A stretch of 64,000 nt of DNA from Leptobrachium leishanense (taxonomy: Eukaryota; Chordata; Amphibia; Anura; Megophryidae): the NCBI GenBank assembly GCA_009667805.1, contig CM019067.1, positions 243,695,721-243,759,720 of the forward strand, read 5' to 3'. The notes beneath the pieces are model-generated. The model did not search any database. It saw nothing but the letters and a program-made list of their open reading frames with translations, and was not told where the DNA came from. Shown piece by piece: positions 20,291-33,100 of this stretch. How positions within the stretch are numbered: position 1 is the stretch's first letter; each line of letters begins with the position of its first letter. Position numbers and translations under genes: made by a program.

Positions 20291-22450
20291 GTAGGTTTCT
20301 TATTATAGTAAGATAACATTATTAAGTAATAAAGATTAACAAATTAAAACCATATGAACAATTAATTTTCTTTTTGTCTTAACTTCTACACTAGCCTTTA
20401 GCATGTTCCACAGACTTCCGAGAACAAGGTATAAGTAGGATGTGAGAACTAGTGAGCGAATATGTCTTTCCTGATCTCAAGGAATTAATTTCTGTGTCTG
20501 TAGACATTATATCTTGCATTAATGGACTCACTGTTTTGGGAATCCTGGCAATTTTTGTTTTGTGGTTTCAGTTACGTTTTATTGCGTCATTAAATCGAAT
20601 ACATTTTTGTGATATTGTTCTTCGAAAGCAGAATTTGAATTCCTTCACTTTATGGAATGCAAAATTTGATAAGCTGATTTAAGTTAGAGATGCGTGCCCT
20701 GAATAGTGATTGAGTGTGAAGATGGATTATATTTTCATCTGCTCTTTCACAAACAATCCTCTTCTTGCCGGTGATGACTGAAGTGGGGTGTGGTGCCACT
20801 TTGCTAGTAGGATGAGTTAAAAATCATAGGACTTTAGAAAGGAGTCTGTATGTCGTTCGCATCCAGCATCACTCTTCCCAAATATTAACAATCTGTGTTG
20901 ATGTATATACAATTTGTTAATGCTCACTACCTACAGAGTAGCATTAAATTAGTTTTACCTTGAAGGGATACCACAATGTTGACTTCATTAATGACATCAG
21001 CAGAATCCAATAAAGCTAGGAGTTAGATCATTTTAACATATCCCATCTAATGCTTCATTAAGTATTTTTGCATTTTTCCTTTGTGATTAACACAGATGGA
21101 GAGGGAAGTTAGCTTTTTTTTTCTAGTCCGCATAACAACGATGTAAACGGAAAGTTCTATAAACTATTAAAAATATTATTTGAAAAGTATGCTATGCATT
21201 GCTTACATATTGTCTATGTCCTGAGATTATGGCACAAGATTTTATGGATTTTTCATCTGTGTATACTGCTGTAAAAAAAAGACGAGACGTCTGAGTGTAC
21301 GTGGGAATATTTATACATTTCACTACCTTGGTATGCCCTGTAGCACATTTTCCTACTTACAAATCCACCTTTATGACATCCTATATTTGTCACTTTTATG
21401 CTATGCAAAAAATTCTATAGTATAAAATTGTTAGTCGAACATCCAGAAAGATAATATTCTCAGTAGCTTCTGTAATTATCGTTACACATAATCCCTAGTA
21501 TTTAAATATATGTTGTTGGAAAGGGAACAGGGATGGTAAAATATATACAGAAACCATGTAAAACATTTCTCATTCTTCCATCCCTGGAGCCAGCAGAAAG
21601 GCCAGATAATTCTGTGATTAGCCGATCCAGGGACCATATTCCAATGTGCATGCTAACATGGGACAGCTAAAGGGGAAAATCTGTGCCTGCAGATTTTCCT
21701 GTAACTTCCCCATGTCAGTGTGGTATTCCGGGATGGGTACTAGCTGAGCACCTCACCCTGGAACGCAGCACTAACCAGTTTGATACTTGAGGTTACAGGT
21801 ACAGTTACAAGTACTTCTACAGCGACAACAGATGCCATAGTGCTTTACAATGGATAAACACAGACAGGTGACATAATAAATAATAAAACTTAAGGAACAG
21901 ATGGCCCTGCCCATAGGATAATTGTCCTGCTAATGCAGCACTTTATACAAGTGCTCAGTCAGAAATCCCGTGAGTTTACAATCTAAGGGACTAAGGCAAG
22001 TGAAACAAAAGGGAACAGGGGGAGTGTGGAGATAATTACTAGAGAGAATATAGCAGACACTGCATAATGGTAGACCAAGAGCTTGGGCATGATGAGGTTA
22101 AATCGAGCGAGGATTGAAGCAGCTGAGAAAAGGAGGCTGTATAATTAGGATAGGGGTTGGGTGGGAGGGTGGATGGGTGTGACAGCAGAGTGGAAAAATG
22201 GTGGTAAAGTATCAAAAGATAGAGTTTCAGCGCTGCTATATCACCTTCTGAAGTCTGGTATGGAACCAGATTCCTTATTTGTTTTTCCCCTATAATTTTA
22301 CTTATAATGATTTATTCCTCGCTCCCTGTCTAACTCACATAGTTAGTTTGGCCCAGACCCATTTTCTCGCTTCTGCAAGCAGCTATACCAATCGGTTTAT
22401 CTCAGAGGCATCTGTCTGTACCAGGTGATTTGTACCAGGTGTCTGTACCA
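20291..22450. other. Long interval without genes
   Basis: AT-rich, non-coding. A worn LINE-3'-end-like patch is seen at about 21790-22000 (AGTGCTTTACAATGG, GGCCCTGCCCAT). Nothing else is supportable. Confidence 0.5.
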
Positions 22451-22600
22451 GAAGCCCCCTCTATCCATGTCCCACCATAAAAGAGCACACTACAGAAGCC
22501 CTCTCTATCCACATCCCCCCATAACAGAGCACACCAGAGAAGCCCTCTCTATCCACGTCCCCCCATACCAAGGTACACCTGAGAAGCCCAATCTGTCTAT
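22451..22600. repeat. 44-bp minisatellite, about 3.3 copies
   Basis: Units begin GAAGCC at 22451, 22495, 22539 and 22583 and read GAAGCCCTCTCTATCCAC then GTCCCCCCATA. Perfect 44-bp spacing. Confidence 0.9.
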
Positions 22601-22689
22601 AAAGCCACCTTTTATTTGCCGTTACTTTTCCAAAAACATGAAGAAAATATAAAGGACTTTGTGTGCTTTCAAAAGGGGATGAGTTAAGC

Positions 22690-22965
22690 TATCTGACTTC
22701 AGTCATATCCTGCATGTGACATTCACTTCTCGCATATGATCTTGGGATTCCAGAATAAAGTCCATAGGACTCCATGGAGGGTTGCGCTTCAGGACTGTGA
22801 GTCCTGCACCATCTCGCTCTCGCAAAGCTGCAGAGTGATCACAGAGGGAGACTGGGAAATATTTTTTCTCAGTCTCACTCTGCTCGTGGCCAGAAGAAGT
22901 AGCATATCGGGCCACCCTTCTCTCCGTGGTGGGTTGGAGGGCTAGGGGCTGATAAACACATTTGC
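22690..22965. repeat. Dispersed repeat shared with 59090-59480
   Basis: CTCCATGGAGGGTTGCGCTT and GCTGCAGAGTGATCACAGAG have close counterparts at 59115-59135 and 59370-59390. The later copy carries a SINE insertion. Class unknown. Confidence 0.65.
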
Positions 22966-23699
22966 ATTTGTAGAGTCATTTCACACCAGCTTTTAAAGGT
23001 GCTATGTTTTGGCTCTGCTCAACCCAGCAGTAATTTTCGCCTGCACTTTATAATACCTTATTTATCGAAATGCTAATGTACATTTGTGCTCCAAAAAACT
23101 GATGCAAAAAACAATGCACAAACGGATTACTAACGGGTGTAGTGTCAGGAATGTGGGAGGTATTCGTTAAACACACTTATCCTGGCGCTAACACTTATAT
23201 ATCAAGGAGCTACATTAGCACCAACTATGGAATAGGGCCCTCAGGCTGGCTCTTTCCCTTGTCTTGGCCAGTCCCTAAATCTGGTCCAGGATTTTCCCGT
23301 AGCCTGTAGCTCCCCTCAGAGTACACCTGCAGATCTGAGTTCCCCTTCCAATTTATGGGTGTGTCTCCAGATACTCATTGCTCTGTCATTGAGTCTTCAG
23401 CCTGGATGTTGTTACTGCTCCAGTTTTACTCAGTCTGTTCTGGTGATGATTACCTTGCCGTGAATCCTTTACCAGCTGGTGTTGCAAGCCTGTACCAAAC
23501 GGTTTCACAAGCCCTGCACTAGCTCTTGTTATCCAGTCCAGCAAGCCTGCCACGAATTCCTACCCAGCAGTGCAGCAGGTTCCTGCCTAACCATACCTTC
23601 TCATTATGCTAGCAACACCTACAGTATAGTGTCATCCTACCTAGTAGCAATTGCCAGCCCATCTGTGCCTGCAGGGTGTACCTATCCACACTAACCTGC

Positions 23700-24185
23700 A
23701 GTAATGGATTTGTTCACTGACTGATGAAGCTTGCAGGAATGCAAGAGAAATGCGTCTCAGGTTGTTTTTATTCTCATTGTTTTATTGCATTATATTTACC
23801 TTTTGACTGCAAATGTCTTGATAACCCATCAATCCACCCCTTTCCCGATCCATCTCGAGACAACTACTTCCACGTTCCCTGTTACAAATAGAGGGCCTAC
23901 TGCCAGTGGTGAGGAAAAGTGGGGTGGAAACCCCCTGAATTACTCTATGAGGTCCATAGGTCTACATACCGAGCCACCATTTACAGGAGGCTCTGAATCA
24001 CATGAGTGGATTCCTTCAGCAATATCCATGTACCTATTGTAATATAGGTTTACACTGGTTCATCATAATTATTGGAAAAACCATACCGTTGATTGATGGG
24101 AGGAGCCCCCCGCAAGAGACTTACAGGTAACTAAAGCGAGCCGAGATATAGGCTCTTATTTTTTGAGTGTGACTACTATCACTTG

Positions 24186-24190
<5 letters not shown>
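23700..24190. repeat. Dispersed repeat shared with 56720-57010
   Basis: GGGAGGAGCCCCCCGCAAG at about 24099 matches GGGAGGAGTCCCCCATAAG near 56979; ACCATTTACAGGAGGCTCT near 23975 matches ACCTATAAAGGAGGTTCT near 56831. With the hammerhead-like motif at its start this may be a Penelope-like terminal region. Followed by (TA)n at 24195-24220. Confidence 0.5.
23717..23760 (+). ncRNA. Hammerhead-like motif (Penelope type), decayed
   Basis: CTGA (stem I), CTGATGA core (23721-23727), stem II CTTGC/GCAAG (23730-23734 with 23741-23745), GAAA (23747-23750), TGCGTC, then TCAG closing stem I. GAAAYGCGTC with a palindromic ACGCGT is a common form in amphibian Penelope-like terminal repeats; ATGCGT here would be a CpG-decayed version. 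There are unpaired bases beside stem II. Confidence 0.4.
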
Positions 24191-24219
<29 letters not shown>

Positions 24220-24383
24220 ATTCCTTGATCTGTGATAATGCGCAATTAGTGTGTCCTTTCGGATATATCATTTTTTATATACCCATGCCCCTTGATTGAC
24301 ACCTATAACCTTGTTTTTTTGCTATTGATTGATTGTGTCAGTGCATTAAATATCTTAAGTTAAGTCACCAAATGTGCAGTACT

Positions 24384-24531
24384 GGGGGCGTGGCTAGCCG
24401 GCGACACGAGCAGCCGCATGTTCTGAGAGCTCCGTGTGCGGCGCTCGGTTTTTCCACTCCAGCGGCTCTTACAAGGGGCACCCCAACCTCAATTTACCTC
24501 CCTCGGGGTCCTAACACCATCCAGAGACAGG
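24384..24531 (+). promoter_or_regulatory. LINE 5' UTR, internal promoter region
   Basis: Starts GGGGCGTGGCTAGCC, GC-rich, directly at the target duplication. Full-length L1-type elements carry their promoter here; no specific site is provable by eye. Confidence 0.6.
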
Positions 24532-25488
24532 ATGGCACCTCCAAAGGCCCAGCGGCAGCTTGAAGGGACCCGGACCAGCCGATCTGAGAAAGGCCGCAAA
24601 ATTCAAGATGGCGGCTCCCCGATCTCGGGCTCCTCTCTCTCTGGCCTGGACATGGAGGAACAGGATGCGGATCTCCTCTCTAACACGTCCCCAGCATCTG
24701 AGAGGGCAATGCATGATATGCTCCAGGGACTCCGCACTACCCTCCAGGCTGACTTCAAAGAGGCGCTGCAGGAGCTGCGCCGTGATGTTCAGGATCTAGG
24801 TGAGCGTACTGACAACCTTGAGACCAAATCTGATGATATTTGTCTTGCTCATAATGACCTTGTGGACAGACACCAGAATCTGCAAATAGCACATGATGCG
24901 CTGGCCACCAAAGTTGCTGACTTAGAGGACCGCTCACGCAGAAACAACATGCGGATCCGTGGTGTCCCGGAGGCGGTGGTCCTGGCTGATCTCCCGGCAT
25001 ATCTCATGGAGGTCTTTCAACTTTTACTCCCATCGGCCTCTCTCCAGGACTTACTCCTAGACCGCGCTCATCGACTGCCCAAAGCGAAACATCTTTCACC
25101 GGATGTTCCCCGAGATGTTATCGTCCGAGTTCACTTTTATCATATTAAGGAGTCCTTAATGTCTGCGGCTAGAAAAGGCCCGACCTTGCCTACTCCGTAT
25201 GCTAACTTGCTACTGTTTGCGGATCTATCAGCGATGACCCTGGCGAAGAGGCGCGAATTCCTCCCCTTGACGAAGCTCTTGAGGAACCACGAGGTGGCTT
25301 ACAGGTGGGGTTTCCCGACCAAATTGCTTATATAGAGAGAAGGGAGGCTACATGCTATCACCAACACCCCTTCGGGCATGCAGCTCCTGCAGGAATGGGG
25401 GTTTGTGAAGGAGTACACCCCCCCTCGCGTGGTAACTACATCTCCACTTAAAGTTTCGCCAGAGTGGCACCGCGTCAAGCCAAAATGA
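24532..25488 (+). pseudogene. LINE ORF1 (nucleic-acid-binding protein), one stop
   Basis: Starts ATG 24532 (MAPPKAQRQ); an in-frame ATG at 24436 is less likely because it lies in the UTR-like part. An N-terminal basic segment is followed by a long heptad-rich coiled coil (about residues 60-145) and an RRM-like part opening LEDRSRRNNMRIRG, typical of L1 ORF1. The frame is cut by TAG 25333-25335 but stays open to TGA 25486-25488, giving about 318 codons. The protein would coat LINE RNA and form trimers. A single nonsense change in an otherwise intact frame. Confidence 0.85.
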
Positions 25489-25997
25489 ACGGCGCCCTGT
25501 CTGGGCCTGTACTGATATCGTTCTCCTCTGCCCAGCTGATCCCGGCTGCTTTCTGCTTCTTCTTAGAGGTTGGAGAGACCCACTACTTCACAGAGAACCG
25601 AGCTCCCTCACCCCCCTGTTGGTGGCTCATAATTGACACGATCTTATTGCTCTGGATATTTTTGTTTGCTTTTTTCTCTGGTACGCCAGGGATACCCCCC
25701 GGTGGGTGTTTACTTCCCTGAGATTCTACCTCACATTTTTTCACCACGGCGAGTTACACCTCTTCACACTGCGGGCTCGCAGTGTTTTTTTTGTTACTGA
25801 ATTTCTCAATTTCTTTTTTTCCCTATTTTGTCCTCCTTTTTTCTTTTTTTTCGGTTCGTCTGGTCCAGTATTCCCTCCAGTTCTCCTGTTGTACGGGTCC
25901 CTTGGACGACCGCTTCTTCCTCATGGGGGACTGTCTGCATTGGGGGTTGGGAGGGGATGGGAACGCTTACCAACGGATGTCTCCCAATATATGATTG
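25489..25997 (+). other. ORF1-ORF2 spacer, T-rich
   Basis: About 510 bases with long pyrimidine runs. Two hydrophobic open stretches here follow the T bias and are probably not genes. Confidence 0.5.
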
Positions 25998-28803
25998 ATG
26001 GGTTCCCCTGAACTGAAATTTTTCTCCTTAAACGTTAGAGGTTTGAATTTTCCTTTCAAAAGACACTGTCTTTTCCGAGATTTGCATAAATATAAACCTG
26101 CGGTAGTGTGCTTACAGGAGACACATTTTCGGTCTCACGATGCCCCCCGTCTTCGGTCTCAGATGTACCCTGAAGCTTATCACTCTATGTCTCCAACCAA
26201 ATCAAGAGGAGTCTCCATCCTCTTCCATAGAGATTGGTTGTTTCGGGTTGCATCTCAACACCAGGACAAGGAGGGGAGAATGTTGATATTGATTGGCTCT
26301 TTAAATGATGTTCCGGTGACTATTGTTAATTTGTATTTCCCGAATGTTAATCAGTTGCAGTTCCTCAGGAAAGCCCATAAAAAAATTCAGTCTCTTAGCC
26401 AAGGCGCGGTGTATATCTGTGGCGACTTTAATATGACTCCCTGCCCCATGGTTGACTGCCAGTCCTCTGGAAGCCGCCTCCCCTCTCAAAAAGCGAAGTC
26501 TCTTGGCCGACGCTTCACTGATTTTCTGCAATCTGTCGACCTGTATGATGTCTGGCGCATCTCCCACCCCCAGACTAGGGATTACACTTTTTATTCCCAG
26601 GTGCATTCCTCCTATAGCAGAATCGATTTATGCCTTATACACCGGACTATGGTCCACCATCTCTTAGATGCTCAAATAGGACCCATGACATGGTCTGACC
26701 ATGCTCCCTTGATTCTGTCCTTCCGGGCTCATTTTCCGGCTCGAGGTATGGGCTCGTGGCGTTTAAATGATTCATTAATTGTGCACCCGGCTGGGAGGGA
26801 TGGGGCAGCATCGGTTCTTGAGGACTACTTCAGATTGAACATTTCGGAGGAGGTGGCGATCTCCTCTGTGTGGTCAGCTCACAAAGCGGTTATCAGGGGT
26901 CATTTCATTAAACAGGGGGCTTATAGAAAGAAACAGTATACTCTTAAAACATCAACTCTCTTACAACAAATCTCCTCCTTAGAATCCCAAAATAAGACTA
27001 AGCCGACCCCATCGATTGCATCTCAATTGTTTTCCTTGCGGAGAGAGTTGGAACACTTAAACCTACAGGCTATGGAACGATCCCTACGCAAATTAAATTA
27101 CACTTCCTATACTCAGGGTAACAAGGCGGGAAAGTTACTGGCCTCTAAACTCAGGGCAAGACGCGTTCAAACTAAAATCACCCATATTGAAAGCTTAGGG
27201 GGACAAATAGTGCGTAATCCAGCGCTGATAGTCTCAGAATTTGCCAACTATTATAGCTCTCTTTACAATCTCAAACTTGACTCGGCCATTTCACCGCCCT
27301 GCTCGGCAGAGATTTCTACCTTCTTAGCAGAAGCGCAATTGCCGACATTACTGCCCCATCAGCAAGCTGACTTGCTAGCCCCTTTCTCTGAGAGGACGTC
27401 TACAAAGCAATCCGGGCTCTCCCGAAGGGTAAAGCACCCGGCCCTGATGGCTTATCTAATCTCTACTATCAAAATTTCGCCTCCCTCCTGGTCCCTACTC
27501 TGACAGCCTTATTTAATCACATTAAAACCACTGGCCAAGTTCCCCCAGAGATGCTCCTGGCCACCGTAGTCACACTCCCTAAACCTGGCAACCCCCCACT
27601 CATTGTGCGAATTTTCGCCCCATATCCCTACTGAATGTTGATATAAAACTTTATGCAAAATTATTGGCCTCGCGCGTCGCGCCCCTGCTTCCTAAATTGA
27701 TTCACCCGGATCAGACAGGATTTGTACAGGGGAGGCAGACTTGTGACAATACACGTCGCTTGTTTGACGTAATAGACCTAGCTAACCGTTCTGGGACCCC
27801 CGGGCTCCTACTGTCTTTAGACGCAGAAAAAGCGTTTGATCGCATGCACTGGGGCTTTATGCGCCAAAAGTTGGAGGCCTTTCGATTTCCCGCCTTGTTT
27901 ATCCAAAGTGTTATGGCTCTGTATTCCACCCCCTCGGCAAAGGTGTTAAGCATGGGATTTTCGTCCCCTACTTTTCCAATTACGAACGGCACTCGTCAAG
28001 GTTGCCCTCTATCCCCGCTAATCTTTGTCTTGGCATTGGAACCGTTAGCATCTCATATTAGATTGAACACATTTATATCAGGTCTGCCTACACCGGCAGG
28101 CGAACAGAAACTCGCTCTATTTGCAGATGATATCCTCCTATACTTATCCACCCCAGAAACCTCACTCCCTCCTCTTTTTAATTTACTGAGAAATATGGTC
28201 GGCTATCCTACTATAAAAATAATGTTGGTAAGACTCAGGCCCTCCCTTTGCATATTCCTGGTCCCTCGCTGGCTGGTCGATCTTAAAACTCAATACTCGT
28301 TTGACTGGCGTTCGGACTCTATTAAATATCTAGGTATTTTCCTAACGAAAAATAGGAGCTCCATCGTTAAGCATAATTATCTCCCTCTCCTGCAATCTAT
28401 TGAAAAACAACTGCAATCATGGCACTCAGTAGAACTGTCCTGGCTGGGCCGCATGGCCTCCTTAAAAATGTCAATCCTCCCGCAAATCCTTTACTATTTT
28501 CGCAATGTTCCGATCTTTCTCCCAGCACATATCCTCCTACGTCTGCAGAAAATGCTATTTGCCCACATCTGGAAACGCAAGCCCCCTAGAGTTTCGGCTA
28601 CTACAATTACAACTCCGAGAGAGTTGGGCGGCCTTGGCTTCCCTGACCTGTTAAGATATTATAGAGCCTCCCTATTAGCCCAATTATTGGCCGCGCTGCA
28701 CTCCTCAGAACCCCCTGTATGGCTGCGCCTGGAAAATGCCGTTATCGCTCCTAATTCTATTCATGACTTTATGTGGTATGACCCTCTCCCTAGAAGTAAA
28801 CTG
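25998..28803 (+). pseudogene. LINE ORF2, first copy (endonuclease and RT), frameshifted
   Basis: ATG 25998 opens MGSPELKFFSLNVRGLN, the start of an APE-type endonuclease that nicks the target. CLQETH, ICGDFN, SRIDL and SDHAPL motifs lie in residues 35-240. The RT follows: GKAPGPDGL, FRPISLLN, LSLDAEKAFDR, GTRQGCPLSP and LFADDILLYL (catalytic Asp pair 28126-28131). One-base losses near 27392 and 27600, another near 28185, and a 4-base gain near 28272 break the frame. It runs into a repeat of its own middle at 28804. Confidence 0.9.
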
Positions 28804-31350
28804 GAAGTCTCTTGGCCAACGCTTCACTGATTTTCTGCAATCTGTCGACCTGTATGATGTCTGGCGCATCTCCCACCCCCAGACTAGGGATTACACTTTT
28901 TATTCCCAGGTGCATTCCTCCTATAGCAGAATCGATTTATGCCTTATACACCGGACTATGGTCCACCATCTCTTAGATGCTCAAATAGGACCCATGACAT
29001 GGTCTGACCATGCTCCCTTGATTCTGTCCTTCCGGGCTCATTTTCCGGCTCGAGGTATGGGCTCGTGGCGTTTAAATGATTCATTAATTGTGCACCCGGC
29101 TGGGGGGATGGGGCAGCATCGGTTCTTGAGGACTACTTCAGATTGAACATTTCGGAGGAGGTGGCGATCTCCTCTGTTGGTCAGCTCACAAAGCGGTTAT
29201 CAGGGGTCATTTCATTAAACAGGGGGCTTATAGAAAGAAACAGTATACTCTTAAAACATCAACTCTCTTACAACAAATCTCCTCCTTAGAATCCCAAAAT
29301 AAGACTAAGCCGACCCCATCGATTGCATCTCAATTGTTTTCCTTGCGGAGAGAGTTGGAACACTTAAACCTACAGGCTATGGAACGATCCCTACGCAAAT
29401 TAAATTACACTTCCTATACTCAGGTAACAAGGCGGGAAAGTTACTGGCCTCTAAACTCAGGGCAAGACGCGTTCAAACTAAAATCACCCATATTGAAAGC
29501 TTAGGGGGACAAATAGTGCGTAATCCAGCGCTGATAGTCTCAGAATTTGCCAACTATTATAGCTCTCTTTACAATCTCAAACTTGACTCGGCCATTTCAC
29601 CGCCCTGCTCGGCAGAGATTTCTACCTTCTTAGCAGAAGCGCAATTGCCGACATTACTGCCCCATCAGCAAGCTGACTTGCTAGCCCCTTTCTCTGAGGA
29701 GGACGTCTACAAAGCAATCCGGGCTCTCCCGAAGGGTAAAGCACCCGGCCCTGATGGCTTATCTAATCTCTACTATCAAAATTTCGCCTCCCTCCTGGTC
29801 CCTACTCTGACAGCCTTATTTAATCACATTAAAACCACTGGCCAAGTTCCCCCAGAGATGCTCCTGGCCACCGTAGTCACACTCCCTAAACCTGGCAAAC
29901 CCCCCACTCATTGTGCGAATTTTCGCCCCATATCCCTACTGAATGTTGATATAAAACTTTATGCAAAATTATTGGCCTCGCGCGTCGCGCCCCTGCTTCC
30001 TAAATTGATTCACCCGGATCAGACAGGATTTGTACAGGGGAGGCAGACTTGTGACAATACACGTCGCTTGTTTGACGTAATAGACCTAGCTAACCGTTCT
30101 GGGACCCCCGGGCTCCTACTGTCTTTAGACGCAGAAAAAGCGTTTGATCGCATGCACTGGGGCTTTATGCGCCAAACGTTGGAGGCCTTTCGATTTCCCG
30201 CCTTGTTTATCCAAAGTGTTATGGCTCTGTATTCCACCCCCTCGGCAAAGGTGTTAAGCATGGGATTTTCGTCCCCTACTTTTCCAATTACGAACGGCAC
30301 TCGTCAAGGTTGCCCTCTATCCCCGCTAATTTTGTCTTGGCATTGGAACCGTTAGCATCTCATATTAGATTGAACACATTTATATCAGGTCTGCCTACAC
30401 CGGCAGGCGAACAGAAACTCGCTCTATTTGCAGATGATATCCTCCTATACTTATCCACCCCAGAAACCTCACTCCCTCCTCTTTTTAATTTACTTGAGAA
30501 ATATGGTCGGCTATCCTACTATAAAAATAATGTTGGTAAGACTCAGGCCCTCCCTTTGCATATTCCTGGTCCCTCGCTGGTCGATCTTAAAACTCAATAC
30601 TCGTTTGACTGGCGTTCGGACTCTATTAAATATCTAGGTATTTTCCTAACGAAAAATAGGAGCTCCATCGTTAAGCATAATTATCTCCCTCTCCTGCAAT
30701 CTATTGAAAAACAACTGCAATCATGGCACTCAGTAGAACTGTCCTGGCTGGGCCGCATGGCCTCCTTAAAAATGTCAATCCTCCCGCAAATCCTTTACTA
30801 TTTTCGCAATGTTCCGATCTTTCTCCCAGCACATATCCTCCTACGTCTGCAGAAAATGCTATTTGCCCACATCTGGAAACGCAAGCCCCCTAGAGTTTCG
30901 GCTACTACAATTACAACTCCGAGAGAGTTGGGCGGCCTTGGCTTCCCTGACCTGTTAAGATATTATAGAGCTTCCCTATTAGCCCAATTATTGGCCGCGC
31001 TGCACTCCTCAGAACCCCCTGTATGGCTGCGCCTGGAAAATGCCGTTATCGCTCCTAATTCTATTCATGACTTTATGTGGTATGACCCTCTCCCTAGAAG
31101 TAAACTGGAAGGGATACTTCCCTCCTCTTATCTCTCGGTCCTGACCTGGCGCCACTGGGGTAGACCATTATTAAAACCGTTTCGACTGCTCAGTTTTGCA
31201 CCTCTTAGTTTTCTAAGTAGATTGTCCCCTGACCTAAACCTTGCCTCCTGGACGCTTCAGGGAGTGACCCTTGTCCAACACCTTCTCGCTCCAACCTCTA
31301 TTAAACTGTTCCCAGACCTAGTACAAGAATTTGGTATTTCCTTCAACTAA
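28804..31350 (+). pseudogene. LINE ORF2, second copy (partial endonuclease, RT, thumb region)
   Basis: Re-enters ORF2 inside the endonuclease (RFTDFLQSVDLYDVW) and repeats the RT almost exactly, with FADD at 30427-30438. Single-base losses near 29103, 29177, 29424 and 30330 break this copy at different points than the first copy. Beyond 31107 it continues into sequence found only once (ILPSSYLSVLTWRHW) to a stop at 31348-31350. Neither copy alone is a full ORF2. Confidence 0.9.
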
Positions 31351-32110
31351 ATTTTTACCTATCTTCGTATTAAACATATATTGTTAACGCACAGGATCGG
31401 GGCGATACCAGACAAAGATATGACAGCTTTCCAAGCTATGCTTGGGTAAAAAAAACTTAAGGAAACCGTTGTCTCTATGTTACCGATGCTTAGTGTCTCC
31501 TAATACGGAACGTAAACTGCCATATATGTTGAGATGGGAAAAGGACCTAAATTTATCATTCTCACGAGAGGACTGGTTTTATGCCACATCATCAGTGTAT
31601 CGCCTATCTAAAAGCACAGGCATGAGAGAAGCACATCTTAAATTATTATACCGCTGGTACCTTACCCCTGCTCGACTGCACCATATCTCCAAGGGCCAAC
31701 TTATGCTGGCGTTGTTCAACAGAGAAGGGTTCTTTGCTACACGTTTTTTGGTCCTGCCCGAAAATTAGCTCTTACTGGGCTGATATCCATGGCCTGACCA
31801 AACTATGCACCTCGTTGGATATCCCCTCCAGCCTGAAACGTACCTGTTACACTTCATCCCCATCACCATTCAAATACCACCCAGAGGGTTGATATCGGCA
31901 ATATTCGGGGTTGCCAAGTTAGTGTTGGCTAGTCACTGGAACTCGACCTCCACCCCCTCACTCTCAGAAGTTCTGACCCGTTTAGATAGTATCTGTAAAT
32001 ACGAGGAAATGTTCGCTTCGGCCCATAACACCCTTCCACAGTATCAGGCTACTTGGGAAGGTTGGATATCTTATAGATCCTCCAAGGGATCCTCTTCATC
32101 CCCTTAAAAA
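31351..32110 (+). pseudogene. LINE ORF2 C-terminal region, broken
   Basis: Frames at 31442-31768 (WEKDLNLSF, YRWYLTPARLHHIS) and 31805-32107 (LVLASHWNSTSTPSLSEVL, then WISY) match the C-terminal part of Tx1/L1 ORF2, including the region that normally carries the terminal Cys motif. Shifts separate the blocks. Confidence 0.7.
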
Positions 32111-32448
32111 CTCTTAAAACTCCTCACAACAAAAGTCCTTTTACACCTTCTCTTAAAATTACTTCAACCTGTCGAACCGCATGTTTTACTCTTTGTTTCC
32201 CTTTTTTTTCTTTTCCCTCTTTTTTTTTTTGTGTGTCTATGTTTATTTCACTACTGTATTACCACTGTATTTGTTTCTTATTGTTTATTTACAATGTAAA
32301 AAGTACCTACAATGTTGACAACAATCTAACTGCACATATGTGATTTATAGCGTTGACAGGCCCTGCGTGGCCTTTATTGTCCTTTCATATTTTGTACTTC
32401 AAATTTCTAATGGTACTCAATAAAAATCTTTATATTGAAAAAAAAACA
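32111..32448 (+). other. LINE 3' UTR and A tail
   Basis: T-rich segment, then CTCAATAAAAATC (polyadenylation-type signal) and a short A run before the target duplication. Confidence 0.8.
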
Positions 32449-32524
32449 CAAATGTGCAGTACTAATATGTTCTTGTCATGTTTTCTTGTCTTTCCACAAT
32501 GGTCACAGACTGAATGGACTTTTA

Positions 32525-32705
32525 CAGCCAATAAAATAAAGTGATTATTATTATTATTATTATTAATATTATCATCATTTATATAGCGCCAACGGTTTCC
32601 GCAGCACTGTACAATAACTGATGGAAATGAGATAACTTTTAAACAAACATAAGAACAGAGACAAGATGTGTTGAGGGCCCTGCTCAAACGACCTTAGAAT
32701 CTAGA
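32525..32705. repeat. (TTA)n plus LINE 3'-end-like fragment
   Basis: (TTA)n at 32543-32565, then ATAGCGCCAACGGTTTCCGC and GGGCCCTGCTCAAACGA. Related words occur at 15375-15535. Probably a reversed LINE 3' end. Confidence 0.6.
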
Positions 32706-33100
32706 TAGTGATACGTATATGAATTTTCAATAATTTTAATTCCACTTATATAAAATTTGATATATCCTATAATCATAGAATTTTCCGCCCTCTTCTATTT
32801 GCATGTTTGGTGTTATATATGAAAATTTAAATAAAGCTCCCAATTAATACCTTAAAGAGACGTAAACATATACAGAAATATTGGGACATCGACGCAATTC
32901 TAACATCTTTGGCTCTATATACCACCACAATGGAGTTGGAATGAAACAAACACAATGTGCTTTAACTGCAGACTGTCAGCTTTAATTTGAGGGTATGTAC
33001 ATCCAACTCAGGTGAACGGTGTAGGACTTACAGCAGTTTTCAGATGTGCCTCCCACTTGTTAAGGGACCAAAAGTAATTGGACAGAATAATAATCATAAA

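Larger units (their letters stand above)
24384..32448 (+). mobile_element. Young L1/Tx1-like LINE with internal 2.3-kb tandem duplication
   Basis: A 15-bp target duplication CAAATGTGCAGTACT flanks the element (24369-24383 and 32449-32463, identical). Order: GC-rich 5' UTR, ORF1, ORF2 with endonuclease and RT, 3' UTR ending in AATAAAAATC and an A tail. Positions 26495-28803 are repeated at 28804-31107. Without the repeat the element is about 5.75 kb, a normal full length. Target-primed retrotransposition accounts for the long variable-length duplication. Confidence 0.95.

Noticed and set aside
25464..26011. Hydrophobic frames between LINE ORF1 and ORF2 as an extra LINE gene
   Set aside because: Phe/Leu content follows the T-rich spacer; no motif, and overlapping frames are equally open.
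27664..30355. Two separate LINE insertions
   Set aside because: There is one pair of target duplications, one 5' UTR and one 3' tail; the second copy starts inside ORF2 at a microhomology, so it is an internal duplication.
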